NCBI RefSeq assembly: GCF_014639235.1
Contig: NZ_BMFU01000028.1
Coordinates: 1-8,534, forward strand
Direction: 5' to 3'
From: Paenibacillus silvae
GTDB taxonomy: Bacteria > Bacillota > Bacilli > Paenibacillales > Paenibacillaceae
Length of the DNA: 8,534 bases
Below are positions 1 to 5,784 of this stretch, one piece after another. The notes beneath the pieces are model-generated. The model saw only the letters and a list, made by a program, of their open reading frames with translations, made no database searches and had not been told where the DNA came from. A program made the translations under genes and the position numbers. Each line of letters starts with the position of its first letter. The stretch's first letter is position 1.

Positions 1-183
1 CACAGCATTTTAAAGAAGGAACTCATTTACTGTAACCCTCGGTTTAAGACGCCGGAAGAGGCATATACTGCCATTTACCAGTACATTGAGTTTTATTACA
101 ACCGTAAGCGAATGCACGGGGCGCTAGATTATCTTTCTCCTGCTCGTTTTGCAATGAAATTTACGGACAAATCCGCAGCGTAG
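1..183 (+). CDS. IS3-family transposase OrfB, C-terminal fragment
   Basis: An open frame enters from the left edge and stops with TAG at 181-183, giving 60 residues. It carries the hallmark C-terminal tail of IS3-family DDE integrases: LKKELIY, then RFKTPEEAYTAIYQYIEFYY, NRKRMHGALDYLSP and a final ARF. In this family the tail follows the third catalytic acidic residue, which should lie just left of the window. None of the DDE triad is therefore visible, and activity cannot be judged. The stop codon directly abuts the terminal inverted repeat, as is usual in compact IS elements. The frame seen here is intact, so nothing suggests decay. The protein would cut and rejoin the IS ends during transposition. 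Confidence 0.9.
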   Translation, partial: HSILKKELIYCNPRFKTPEEAYTAIYQYIEFYYNRKRMHGALDYLSPARFAMKFTDKSAA

Positions 184-208
184 TGTCTACTTTCTTGACA
201 TAGGTCCA
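184..208. repeat. IS3-family terminal inverted repeat, right end
   Basis: The 25 bases immediately after the transposase stop begin TGTCTACTTTCTTGACATAG and end in GGTCCA. This reads TGGACC... on the other strand, the usual tip of this IS group. It contains a consensus-like TTGACA at 195-200 facing outward. The partner arm is outside the window. Confidence 0.75.
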
Positions 209-271
209 AATAGATAACAAGACTTGATTGTTTTGACGCTGATATCAGATGCAGGGGTTAGTTACATATCG

Positions 272-465
272 CTAACGATCTCCAGAGACGCTATTGGCAT
301 CAATTTAAGCATGATGAAAATCTAACGATTCCTGGTGATGCTATTTCGTGAGAAATACAGCATTTTGCACGTTTTCGTTGTTTTTTCCTGAAATAAGATC
401 ACTGGGAATCGTTAAAATCTAAAAGGGGTATTTTTCGGCTATATAAGGCTTGTGGGGATCGTTAG
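272..465. repeat. Nested inverted repeat, copy 1 (four 25-base boxes at 50-base pitch)
   Basis: Two forward boxes at 272-296 and 322-346 are followed by two reversed boxes at 391-415 and 441-465. Each box starts with a (C)TAACGAT core, then YYCCRG-like bases, and ends in (T)TATTT. Start-to-start spacing is exactly 50 within each arm, and the central gap is 44 bases. The inner pair (322-346 with the reverse complement of 391-415) matches at 20 of 25 positions and the outer pair at about 17 of 25, so a transcript could fold into one long nested hairpin. A second copy with the same geometry lies at 8036-8230. I do not know its function. It could be a non-autonomous mobile repeat, an RNA element, or a protein-binding array. 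Confidence 0.8.
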
Positions 466-552
466 AATCTGGAGATAGGTTGAGAAGGGCGGTCTACTGG
501 ATTAAGCGCCGCCGGGAAGTAGTATGTTCCTTGAGTGTTTGATCTGTAAAAT

Positions 553-608
553 AAAACTAGACCCGGAGTTCACACGTACTGTGTGATTTCCAGGTCCAGT
601 TTTTTTTA
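553..608 (-). terminator. Bidirectional intrinsic terminator after the lipoprotein gene
   Basis: An imperfect long hairpin has the inner stem TCACAC (570-575) / GTGTGA (581-586). Outer pairing joins AAAACTxGACC (553-563) to GGTCxAGTTTT (593-604). The plus strand ends in a run of eight T and the minus strand in a TTTTATTTT tract, so it can work both ways. It sits about 50 bases past the stop of the minus-strand lipoprotein gene and should end that operon. A second weaker hairpin, GTTGAGCAT (609-617) / ATGCTCAGC (642-650), lies between the stop and the terminator. Confidence 0.8.
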
Positions 609-659
609 GTTGAGCATTACAACGTAACTGTGTGCTCTGTCATGCTCAGCTCTTTATAG

Positions 660-3038
660 TTATTTTGCCGAATCTGTAGAACCAGATGTACCTGTAGTAC
701 CCGTTGTTTCTGTTGTACCTGTGGATGTACCGGTTTGTGAACGACTCCGTCCACCGCCGAATCCGCCTTGCCCACCGCCTCCGAAGCCACCCATGCCGGA
801 GCGGGCTGTTGTTACGCCTGATTCATTCACCCAGGTTACGTTACTTGTAGACTGGAAGGCAACGAACTGAGTACCGCCGCTATACGTACCGCCAGTGTAT
901 AGTCCATCTGTTGCCGTACCTGTTGATGTTCCGCCAGTATAGATAACGTAAGATCCATCTGCTTTCAGGTCTGGCGAGCTAACCACTACGCTTTGATAAT
1001 CTTTGGCTGGTGCAAACGTCAGAATGTTATTTCCGTTGCTGTCCTGAACATGAACCAGCGTTCCTGCTTTTTGTGTTTCAGGGAAGGTCATGACAAGTGC
1101 ATTTTGAGTTGAAGCATCCGAAGTGCCTTGCGCCATACCCGAGCTTCCTGCTGCCACCAGAACTCCGCCACTGATCACAAATGTTCCATCATAATCCAGT
1201 GGACCGTTGCCGTCATTCGTTGGGCCATTCACAATAACCGTTCCGCCTGTCATCGTAATTGAACCATTCGCATCCAGACCGTCACCACCAGCATTCACGG
1301 TGAGGGAGCCGCCGTTGATGTGAAGCTCGTTGTTGCCAGATGATTCACCAGGCATTCCCCCTGGACCGCGGCTTTGCTGATTAGCATCCGTAGCTTGAGC
1401 AGTCGTGCCGGTTGTCGAAGTGGCCGCTGTTGCTCCCGTGGTTGCTTTGTTTGTATCTGTAGCAGAAGTGCTGTCGCTTGCGGCTTTATCCGTTGTGCCA
1501 GCTGCTTGGTCACTCGTTGTTGTCATGTCGCCAGCGGCATTTACACCGTCATCTGAAGCCGTTACATCAACATCTCCGTCGTTCAAGGTGATGATAGAAC
1601 CTTCAAGTCCTTCATAACTTTTAGTGATTTTGATCGTTCCACCGTTAATTGTCAGTGCCTGATCGGCATGCATGCCGTCATCTCCGGATTGAATGGTGAA
1701 GGTTCCGTCATTCACAGTAACATTGCTGTTGCTGTGCAGGGAATCATCCATGGAATCAATCGTGTATGTTCCACCATTCACGGTGAGGTCTGTACCTGCT
1801 TTAAGTGCTTTAGCACTTGTGGATTCTTCCTCTGTTGTGGTCGCAGCGTTGTCTGCATCAGCATTGGAATCGGCTCCTGCTGCAGCTTTGTTTCCAGCAT
1901 TCGTTGTCGTGTTTGTGCCCGTCTGTGTGCCTGTGTTCGAACTGCTGCTATTAGGCATCGCTGGCATATCGGCAGGTGGTTCGCCATCCGGTGGTGTGCC
2001 CATATCAGTTGGAGGTGTACCGCCATTCATCGAACCTCCACCGCCAAATCTGCCACCAAACCCGCCGCCGGGGCCTTCTTCGACCTTAGCTGGTGCATTC
2101 GCGCTGCCGCCAGCCGTCACGATATTATACGTACCGCCGTCCGTTACAAGTACAGTTTCCGCTTGAATGCCGTCGCTTCCGCTCTCAATGTTGAAGGTTC
2201 CGTCTGCAATGGCGACAAACCCTTTGGTTGTATCCGTATCATTGGTCGATTTAATGCCGTCACCTTCAGCTTTGATCGTAATCGTGCCAGCCTGAATCGC
2301 AACCATGTCTTTTCCTTTAATACCATCGTCAGCTGCTTTGACGTCGATTGAACCGCTGATGATTTTGAGATCATCCTTGCTTGTAATGCCTTCATTATAG
2401 TTGCCTGTGACGGTCAACTGACCGGCACCATTAAACGTAAGGTCAGCTTTGCTGAAGATGGCCGCATCCGGCTCATCGGTGCTGCTATCTGCGTATACGT
2501 AGGTTTTGCCGTCGGAAACTGCGTTTTTGCTTCCTTTTTCAAGCGTGATCACTGCTTTGCCGGCCTTTTGAACGTAGATGCCTGCACTGTCATTATCATG
2601 GATCGTTGCGCCGTTTAACACGAGATGAACTACGCCTTTATCAGCGACATTAACTACGATCTGACCATCTGTCAGCTCACCGCTGAGCACATATGTGCCT
2701 GCTTCCGAGATGGTAACGGAGCCATTAGCGGCCTTCGCGCCGGAACCTGTTACGGTTGCTGTAGTTCCATTCAGTTTGATCATGGTGGAATCTGCTTCAG
2801 TCCAGCTTACATTGGTGTCATCCGCATCCAGAGAGACCAGGTCGGCATATTTCACGGATGTTGATTCGCTAACCGATACCGTTTTGGTTGTGCCTATTGT
2901 AGAGACGGCTGCATTGGCTGTACTGCTTGTCGTTGCCGGAGCACTGCATGCTGCGAGCAGACTGGTAATCATGGCAATAGACCAAAGTTTGCTGCCTGTC
3001 AGTATACTTTTACTCTTCTGAGAATTTTTCTTCATCAT
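660..3038 (-). CDS. Cthe_2159-type carbohydrate-binding beta-helix lipoprotein
   Basis: This 792-residue secreted lipoprotein opens with KK, a hydrophobic segment and the lipobox L-A-A-C, with Cys31 as the likely lipidation site. A series of beta-helix rungs follows, marked by repeated D-G motifs: NEGI 216-219, DDGI 237-240, GDGI 259-262, SDGI 288-291, DDGM 452-455, YEGL 475-478, DDGV 496-499 and GDGL 585-588. Many are about 20 residues apart. This pattern fits the Cthe_2159 family (formerly DUF4353), whose founding member is a calcium-containing beta-helix that binds polygalacturonic acid and cellulose. Low-complexity blocks interrupt the helix at about 318-412 (Gly/Pro then Ser/Thr/Ala/Asn) and 503-568. 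The tail from 746 is Gly/Phe then Thr/Ser/Gly-rich. It is the last gene of the operon, 48 bases after DUF4956, with RBS GAGAGGA at 3048-3054. A second ATG lies three bases downstream. The exact ligand is unknown. Confidence 0.85.
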   Translation of the reverse strand: MMKKNSQKSKSILTGSKLWSIAMITSLLAACSAPATTSSTANAAVSTIGTTKTVSVSESTSVKYADLVSLDADDTNVSWTEADSTMIKLNGTTATVTGSGAKAANGSVTISEAGTYVLSGELTDGQIVVNVADKGVVHLVLNGATIHDNDSAGIYVQKAGKAVITLEKGSKNAVSDGKTYVYADSSTDEPDAAIFSKADLTFNGAGQLTVTGNYNEGITSKDDLKIISGSIDVKAADDGIKGKDMVAIQAGTITIKAEGDGIKSTNDTDTTKGFVAIADGTFNIESGSDGIQAETVLVTDGGTYNIVTAGGSANAPAKVEEGPGGGFGGRFGGGGSMNGGTPPTDMGTPPDGEPPADMPAMPNSSSSNTGTQTGTNTTTNAGNKAAAGADSNADADNAATTTEEESTSAKALKAGTDLTVNGGTYTIDSMDDSLHSNSNVTVNDGTFTIQSGDDGMHADQALTINGGTIKITKSYEGLEGSIITLNDGDVDVTASDDGVNAAGDMTTTSDQAAGTTDKAASDSTSATDTNKATTGATAATSTTGTTAQATDANQQSRGPGGMPGESSGNNELHINGGSLTVNAGGDGLDANGSITMTGGTVIVNGPTNDGNGPLDYDGTFVISGGVLVAAGSSGMAQGTSDASTQNALVMTFPETQKAGTLVHVQDSNGNNILTFAPAKDYQSVVVSSPDLKADGSYVIYTGGTSTGTATDGLYTGGTYSGGTQFVAFQSTSNVTWVNESGVTTARSGMGGFGGGGQGGFGGGRSRSQTGTSTGTTETTGTTGTSGSTDSAK

Positions 3039-3086
3039 ATAAATCGTTCCTCTCTTAAATCATAATGGGTACAATTGAACAAAAGC

Positions 3087-3776
3087 TTAATATTCTGTCG
3101 TTGGGCTCATCGTTAACGAGATATCCAGGTTGCCATTCCGTGTACGGATGGCGTCAAGAAATTGCTTCTGATTCACGCTCTCGTGAATGGTGACACTATA
3201 TACGAGTTCGTACAGACTGCCGAGCTCGGTGGTTCTGATTTTTTTCAGATCAAATGGGACGTTGAATGTATGGAATACTTCGTTCAGAGCTTCTTCGTAG
3301 CTCAGATTTTCAGGAATCGTCACTTTCAATGTCTTCTGTAGACTCTTCTTGCCGCCAAAGTTAAACCGGCTTAATACAAACATCAGTACACACAGGATGA
3401 CGGTAAACAGAACAGCGTAACCAAAGGCGCCTACACCGCAGGCCAGACCGGATGCCATGGTGAACAGAACGTAAGCAATATCTTTCGGATCACCGGGTGC
3501 ACTGCGGAAACGGATAATGGAGAATGCTCCCGCCAAGCTGAACGCCCGGGCGATGTTGCTGCCGATAAGCAGAATGATGATGGCAACAATGACGGGTAAC
3601 ACAACCATCGTTAAGGTGAAGCTTTGCGAATAGGTGGCTTGATTGGTTTTCATGTAGGTGAGACTGATGATAAGTCCAAGAATAATGGCAAGTCCGATGG
3701 TAATTACAGAACTGCCGAAACTTAATGTTGTATCGTCTAGGGCGGAACTGAATAATGAATCAAGCATATAGAACAC
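3087..3776 (-). CDS. DUF4956 family membrane protein
   Basis: The 229-residue protein has about four membrane segments (roughly 20-41, 53-73, 97-113, 115-136). The family's most conserved stretch is present: GSNIARAFSLAGAFSIIRFR, then SAPGDPKDIAYVLFTMASGLACG (72-114). Residues 145-226 form a soluble tail with alternating strands and helices, ending in RTRNGNLDISL, which resembles an ACT-like regulatory fold. The gene overlaps the VTC-domain gene: a GTG start at 3776 gives a 17-base overlap, and an ATG at 3767 gives 8 bases (ATGCTTGA). The Shine-Dalgarno match is weak for either, so translational coupling is likely, and I cannot choose firmly between the starts. DUF4956 has no proven activity that I know of. 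Its constant pairing with VTC-domain proteins suggests a membrane partner of the polymerase (inference). The topology also recalls MgtC-type proteins. Confidence 0.88.
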   Translation of the reverse strand: MFYMLDSLFSSALDDTTLSFGSSVITIGLAIILGLIISLTYMKTNQATYSQSFTLTMVVLPVIVAIIILLIGSNIARAFSLAGAFSIIRFRSAPGDPKDIAYVLFTMASGLACGVGAFGYAVLFTVILCVLMFVLSRFNFGGKKSLQKTLKVTIPENLSYEEALNEVFHTFNVPFDLKKIRTTELGSLYELVYSVTIHESVNQKQFLDAIRTRNGNLDISLTMSPTTEY

Positions 3777-4593
3777 GCTCTCTTTCTCTAATTGATTTTT
3801 CTTGTAATGCAGCCGCAGTAGGATCAGCAGGGTTGAAATCGGTTCCTGGCACCAGTGGGCGCTCGGTCTGATAGTTCAAGTTGGTCGTTCTCACCAGATG
3901 TCTGAACTCGTTGCCGTATTTGGAGAAGCCTGTGCGGTACAGCCCATGTTTACAGAGCAGCTGTGATAACCAGAACGGGACTGTTTTCTCCGCCTTGACT
4001 TCCATAAGCCAGCGACCATCCTTCACTAACGGCTCGCCGTAATCTCCTTGTTCCAGCTTCAGATCATATCTGCGGCTGCGGATGTTGGTATCAAAGGTAA
4101 TGCGGAGATCCCGGCTGTTCTTGTCGAACAACGCTTTGCGTTCATAGGCCAGATACACCTTGGGTTCCAGATCATACAGACGAAGGAAGTATGTAATCTC
4201 TTCAACGACCTGTTTATTCATGTAATCCGCAAGGTCCGGTGCCTGTCCTGAACGAACAAATTCATAGGCTTCGTCCAGCTTCAACGCTGTTCTGCGTTTA
4301 TTAACGAGACCAAATACTTTCTTTTTAATCTCCAGATATACTTTGGCATTTTGCTCAGGTACGCCGTAGGCCCTTAATCTTAGCTTCTCTTTGTATTTCG
4401 GTTTGGAGAGGCTGGCCCGAATCAGTGAATCCTGCGGTGTGTCGAAGTACAGGTTGCTGATGGAGTAGTACTCATGCTTTTTGTTGTACGCGTCCAGTTC
4501 CATATATTCGAGCAGGTCATTATAAAAGTATGCATATTGCTCATCCGTCAGCAGGTACTTGCTCTCATATCGGTTGAATACTTCAATCGCCAT
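3760..4593 (-). CDS. VTC-domain (triphosphate tunnel) polyphosphate polymerase-like protein
   Basis: This 277-residue cytosolic protein matches the VTC domain, the catalytic fold of yeast Vtc4, which builds polyphosphate from ATP inside a beta-barrel tunnel. The expected charged motifs appear in order: E10-x-K12 in RYESKYLL, SNLYFDT (46-52), K70-x-R72-x-R74, E88-x-K90, Y150-E-R152, LRITFDTNIR (163-172), E198-V-K200, and the closing S224-K225-Y. All key basic and acidic positions I would look for are retained. No membrane segment or SPX domain is present, so it is the polymerase module alone. After about 240 the tail is charged and probably disordered. It is the first gene of the minus-strand operon; RBS GAAAGGA at 4604-4610 sits 10 bases before the ATG. 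Polymerase activity in bacterial members of this group is not established from sequence. A related triphosphate-hydrolysing or nucleotide role is possible. Confidence 0.88.
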   Translation of the reverse strand: MAIEVFNRYESKYLLTDEQYAYFYNDLLEYMELDAYNKKHEYYSISNLYFDTPQDSLIRASLSKPKYKEKLRLRAYGVPEQNAKVYLEIKKKVFGLVNKRRTALKLDEAYEFVRSGQAPDLADYMNKQVVEEITYFLRLYDLEPKVYLAYERKALFDKNSRDLRITFDTNIRSRRYDLKLEQGDYGEPLVKDGRWLMEVKAEKTVPFWLSQLLCKHGLYRTGFSKYGNEFRHLVRTTNLNYQTERPLVPGTDFNPADPTAAALQEKSIRERERVLYA

Positions 4594-4660
4594 AATGATT
4601 CATTCCTTTCAGGTGTGAATTTGTATGTTTTGGTTCATCGTGTAGTGCTTTCATGTCTGT

Positions 4661-4666
4661 ATCTTA
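4661..4666 (-). promoter_or_regulatory. Candidate -10 element for the VTC/DUF4956/lipoprotein operon
   Basis: On the minus strand TAAGAT lies about 70 bases before the first start codon. No good -35 hexamer sits 16-18 bases upstream, which would fit a promoter that needs an activator. The direct repeat at 4698-4714 sits where such an activator could bind. This is a pattern match only. Confidence 0.3.
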
Positions 4667-4697
4667 GCGAAGCAACCTTGAATGAATCTTAAATGAT

Positions 4698-4714
4698 TTT
4701 ACATTCCGTTAACA
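4698..4714. promoter_or_regulatory. Candidate OmpR/PhoP-type operator: TTTACA-N5-TTAACA
   Basis: Two hexamers, TTTACA (4698-4703) and TTAACA (4709-4714), are spaced 11 bases start to start, one helical turn. That is the arrangement bound by OmpR/PhoP-family regulators; Bacillus PhoP boxes are TT(A/T/C)ACA repeats of the same pitch. The site lies between the minus-strand operon and the divergent regulator gene. It is about 32-50 bases upstream of the candidate minus-strand -10. The obvious ligand is the regulator encoded at 5107-5784, but that link is inferred. Confidence 0.4.
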
Positions 4715-4734
4715 TTTCTTTTCCTTCATCTATG

Positions 4735-4919
4735 TAAGTTGAATTAAAGATTTTACACAGTCCACTCCGATGACAGAATAACCTGGAGAGTAGCGGTTAT
4801 CCCCAGATTTTTTTGGATTCCCTTCTCCAAAGGGGAAAATCCGGTGATAAAGGCGAACGCTTCGCTTTTTCAGGTTTTTTCTGCCCTCTCCGTTCACGTG
4901 TAAACAATAATTCAACTTA
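4735..4919. repeat. Structured inverted-repeat element, candidate small RNA or mobile repeat
   Basis: The ends pair with each other: TAAGTTGAATTA (4735-4746) with TAATTCAACTTA (4908-4919), 12 perfect base pairs, then TTTACAC (4752-4758) with GTGTAAA (4898-4904). Inside are further hairpins: ATAACC/GGTTAT (4778-4800); GGATT/AATCC with CCCTT/AAGGG (4815-4842); and GCGAA/TTCGC followed by five T (4853-4870). There are also long-range matches AACCTG/CAGGTT (4780-4785, 4871-4876) and GGAGAG/CTCTCC (4785-4790, 4886-4891). The 185-base size and closed ends fit a folded RNA or a small palindromic repeat. It resembles intergenic sequences I associate with Paenibacillus, but I cannot verify that here. 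Strand is unknown, and a 67-codon minus-strand frame across it looks spurious. Confidence 0.55.
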
Positions 4920-4971
4920 TCTAATAGCTGCACACGATAAATATATTAAGGTTGATTCAAGGTTTACTTGG

Positions 4972-4977
4972 TAGAAT
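4972..4977 (+). promoter_or_regulatory. Candidate -10 element for the two-component operon
   Basis: TAGAAT lies about 130 bases before the response regulator start. The nearest -35-like sequence, TTGATT at 4952-4957, is only 14 bases away, shorter than the usual 16-18, so this is weak. The leader after it contains a small hairpin, CCCTG (5017-5021) / CAGGG (5027-5031). Confidence 0.25.
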
Positions 4978-5106
4978 AAGAACATACAAACTGAACGTAA
5001 CAAAGCACCGGAGCATCCCTGATGTGCAGGGTATTCGTGAAAGATGTAGCCACGGAAGTTTCAGCAGAACAATAAACAATAACTCAAGCAGAGGAATGAA
5101 TAGATC

Positions 5107-5784
5107 ATGAGAATTTTAATTGCAGAAGATGAGGTTCATTTGGCAGAGGCCGTTTCGCAGATTTTGAAAAAAAACAACTATTCCGTGGACATGGTTCACG
5201 ACGGCAGATCCGGGCTGGATTATGCGCAAAGCGGCATCTATGACCTGTTACTACTGGACATTATGATGCCGGAGATGGATGGCATTAGCGTGCTGAAAAC
5301 GCTGCGTAGTGAAGGAAACCATACGCCAGTTATTTTGCTTACAGCCAAGGGGGAGCTGTCGGACAAGGTATCTGGTCTCGATTACGGCGCTGATGATTAT
5401 ATTGCAAAGCCATTTGCCACAGAAGAATTGCTCGCCCGTATTCGGGCGTCCTTGAGACGTAAGGGGGAGGTAATCCCTGAGGATGGATTGAGATTTGGCG
5501 ATATAGAGCTGAACACAACTCAGCTGAAGCTAAGTGTACAGGACAAAGAAATCAAGCTGAATCTGAAGGAAAATGAGCTGCTGGAGCTGCTGATTACCCG
5601 TAAACAGGCAATTACCTCCAAAGAGCAGATCATTGAGAAGCTGTGGGGATTTGACTCCGATGTGGAGTATAACAACGTGGAGGTCTATATCTCCTTTTTG
5701 CGCAAAAAACTAACCTTCCTGAATTCAGCTGTTCGCATTAATACAATTCGGGGTGTGGGGTACGTACTTGAGGTGACGAGCTGA
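5107..5784 (+). CDS. OmpR/PhoB-family response regulator
   Basis: This 225-residue cytosolic transcription factor has an N-terminal receiver domain (about 1-115). The acidic pocket is E7-D8-E9, the phosphate-accepting Asp is D51 in LLLLDIMMPEMDG, the switch Thr is T79, and the conserved Lys is K101 in DYIAKPF. All key residues are present. The C-terminal winged-helix DNA-binding domain (about 128-223) shows LNLKENELLELLITRKQ, the recognition region NNVEVYISFLRKKL, and the closing IRGVGYVLEV wing. Start choice: GAGGA at 5091-5095 is 11 bases before the ATG, slightly long but acceptable. The stop overlaps the kinase ATG by one base (TGATG), so the two are co-translated and form a cognate pair. 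It is transcribed away from the VTC operon, which it probably controls (inference from divergent arrangement and the nearby 11-base direct repeat). I cannot assign a named orthologue. Confidence 0.95.
   Translation: MRILIAEDEVHLAEAVSQILKKNNYSVDMVHDGRSGLDYAQSGIYDLLLLDIMMPEMDGISVLKTLRSEGNHTPVILLTAKGELSDKVSGLDYGADDYIAKPFATEELLARIRASLRRKGEVIPEDGLRFGDIELNTTQLKLSVQDKEIKLNLKENELLELLITRKQAITSKEQIIEKLWGFDSDVEYNNVEVYISFLRKKLTFLNSAVRINTIRGVGYVLEVTS

Larger units (their letters stand above)
1..208 (+). mobile_element. Right end of an IS3-family insertion sequence (cut by window edge)
   Basis: The segment holds the 3' end of an IS3-family transposase, followed directly by a sequence typical of an IS3/IS150-group terminal inverted repeat ending ...CATAGGTCCA. 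The left end lies outside the window, so the element's length, its inverted-repeat partner and any target duplication cannot be checked. The three bases after the end are AAT if the element stops at 208. The rest of the window shows no second IS end. Confidence 0.85.

Noticed and set aside
195..223. Outward-facing promoter in the IS end (TTGACA at 195-200)
   Set aside because: No -10-like hexamer lies 16-18 bases downstream, and no gene follows on the plus strand for several kilobases.
272..465. CRISPR-like array, because 25-base boxes alternate with 25-base spacers
   Set aside because: Only two boxes occur in each arm, the second pair is inverted, boxes diverge by about 20 percent or more, and no cas genes are present.
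1668..2351. 227-codon plus-strand frame inside the lipoprotein gene
   Set aside because: It is antisense to a clear lipoprotein with rung motifs, is rich in Cys/Arg/Ile runs typical of shadow frames, and has no matching RBS or family.
4730..4933. 67-codon minus-strand open frame in the divergent intergenic region
   Set aside because: It spans exactly the structured inverted-repeat element, including both arms, and has no convincing RBS. The frame is better explained by the repeat.
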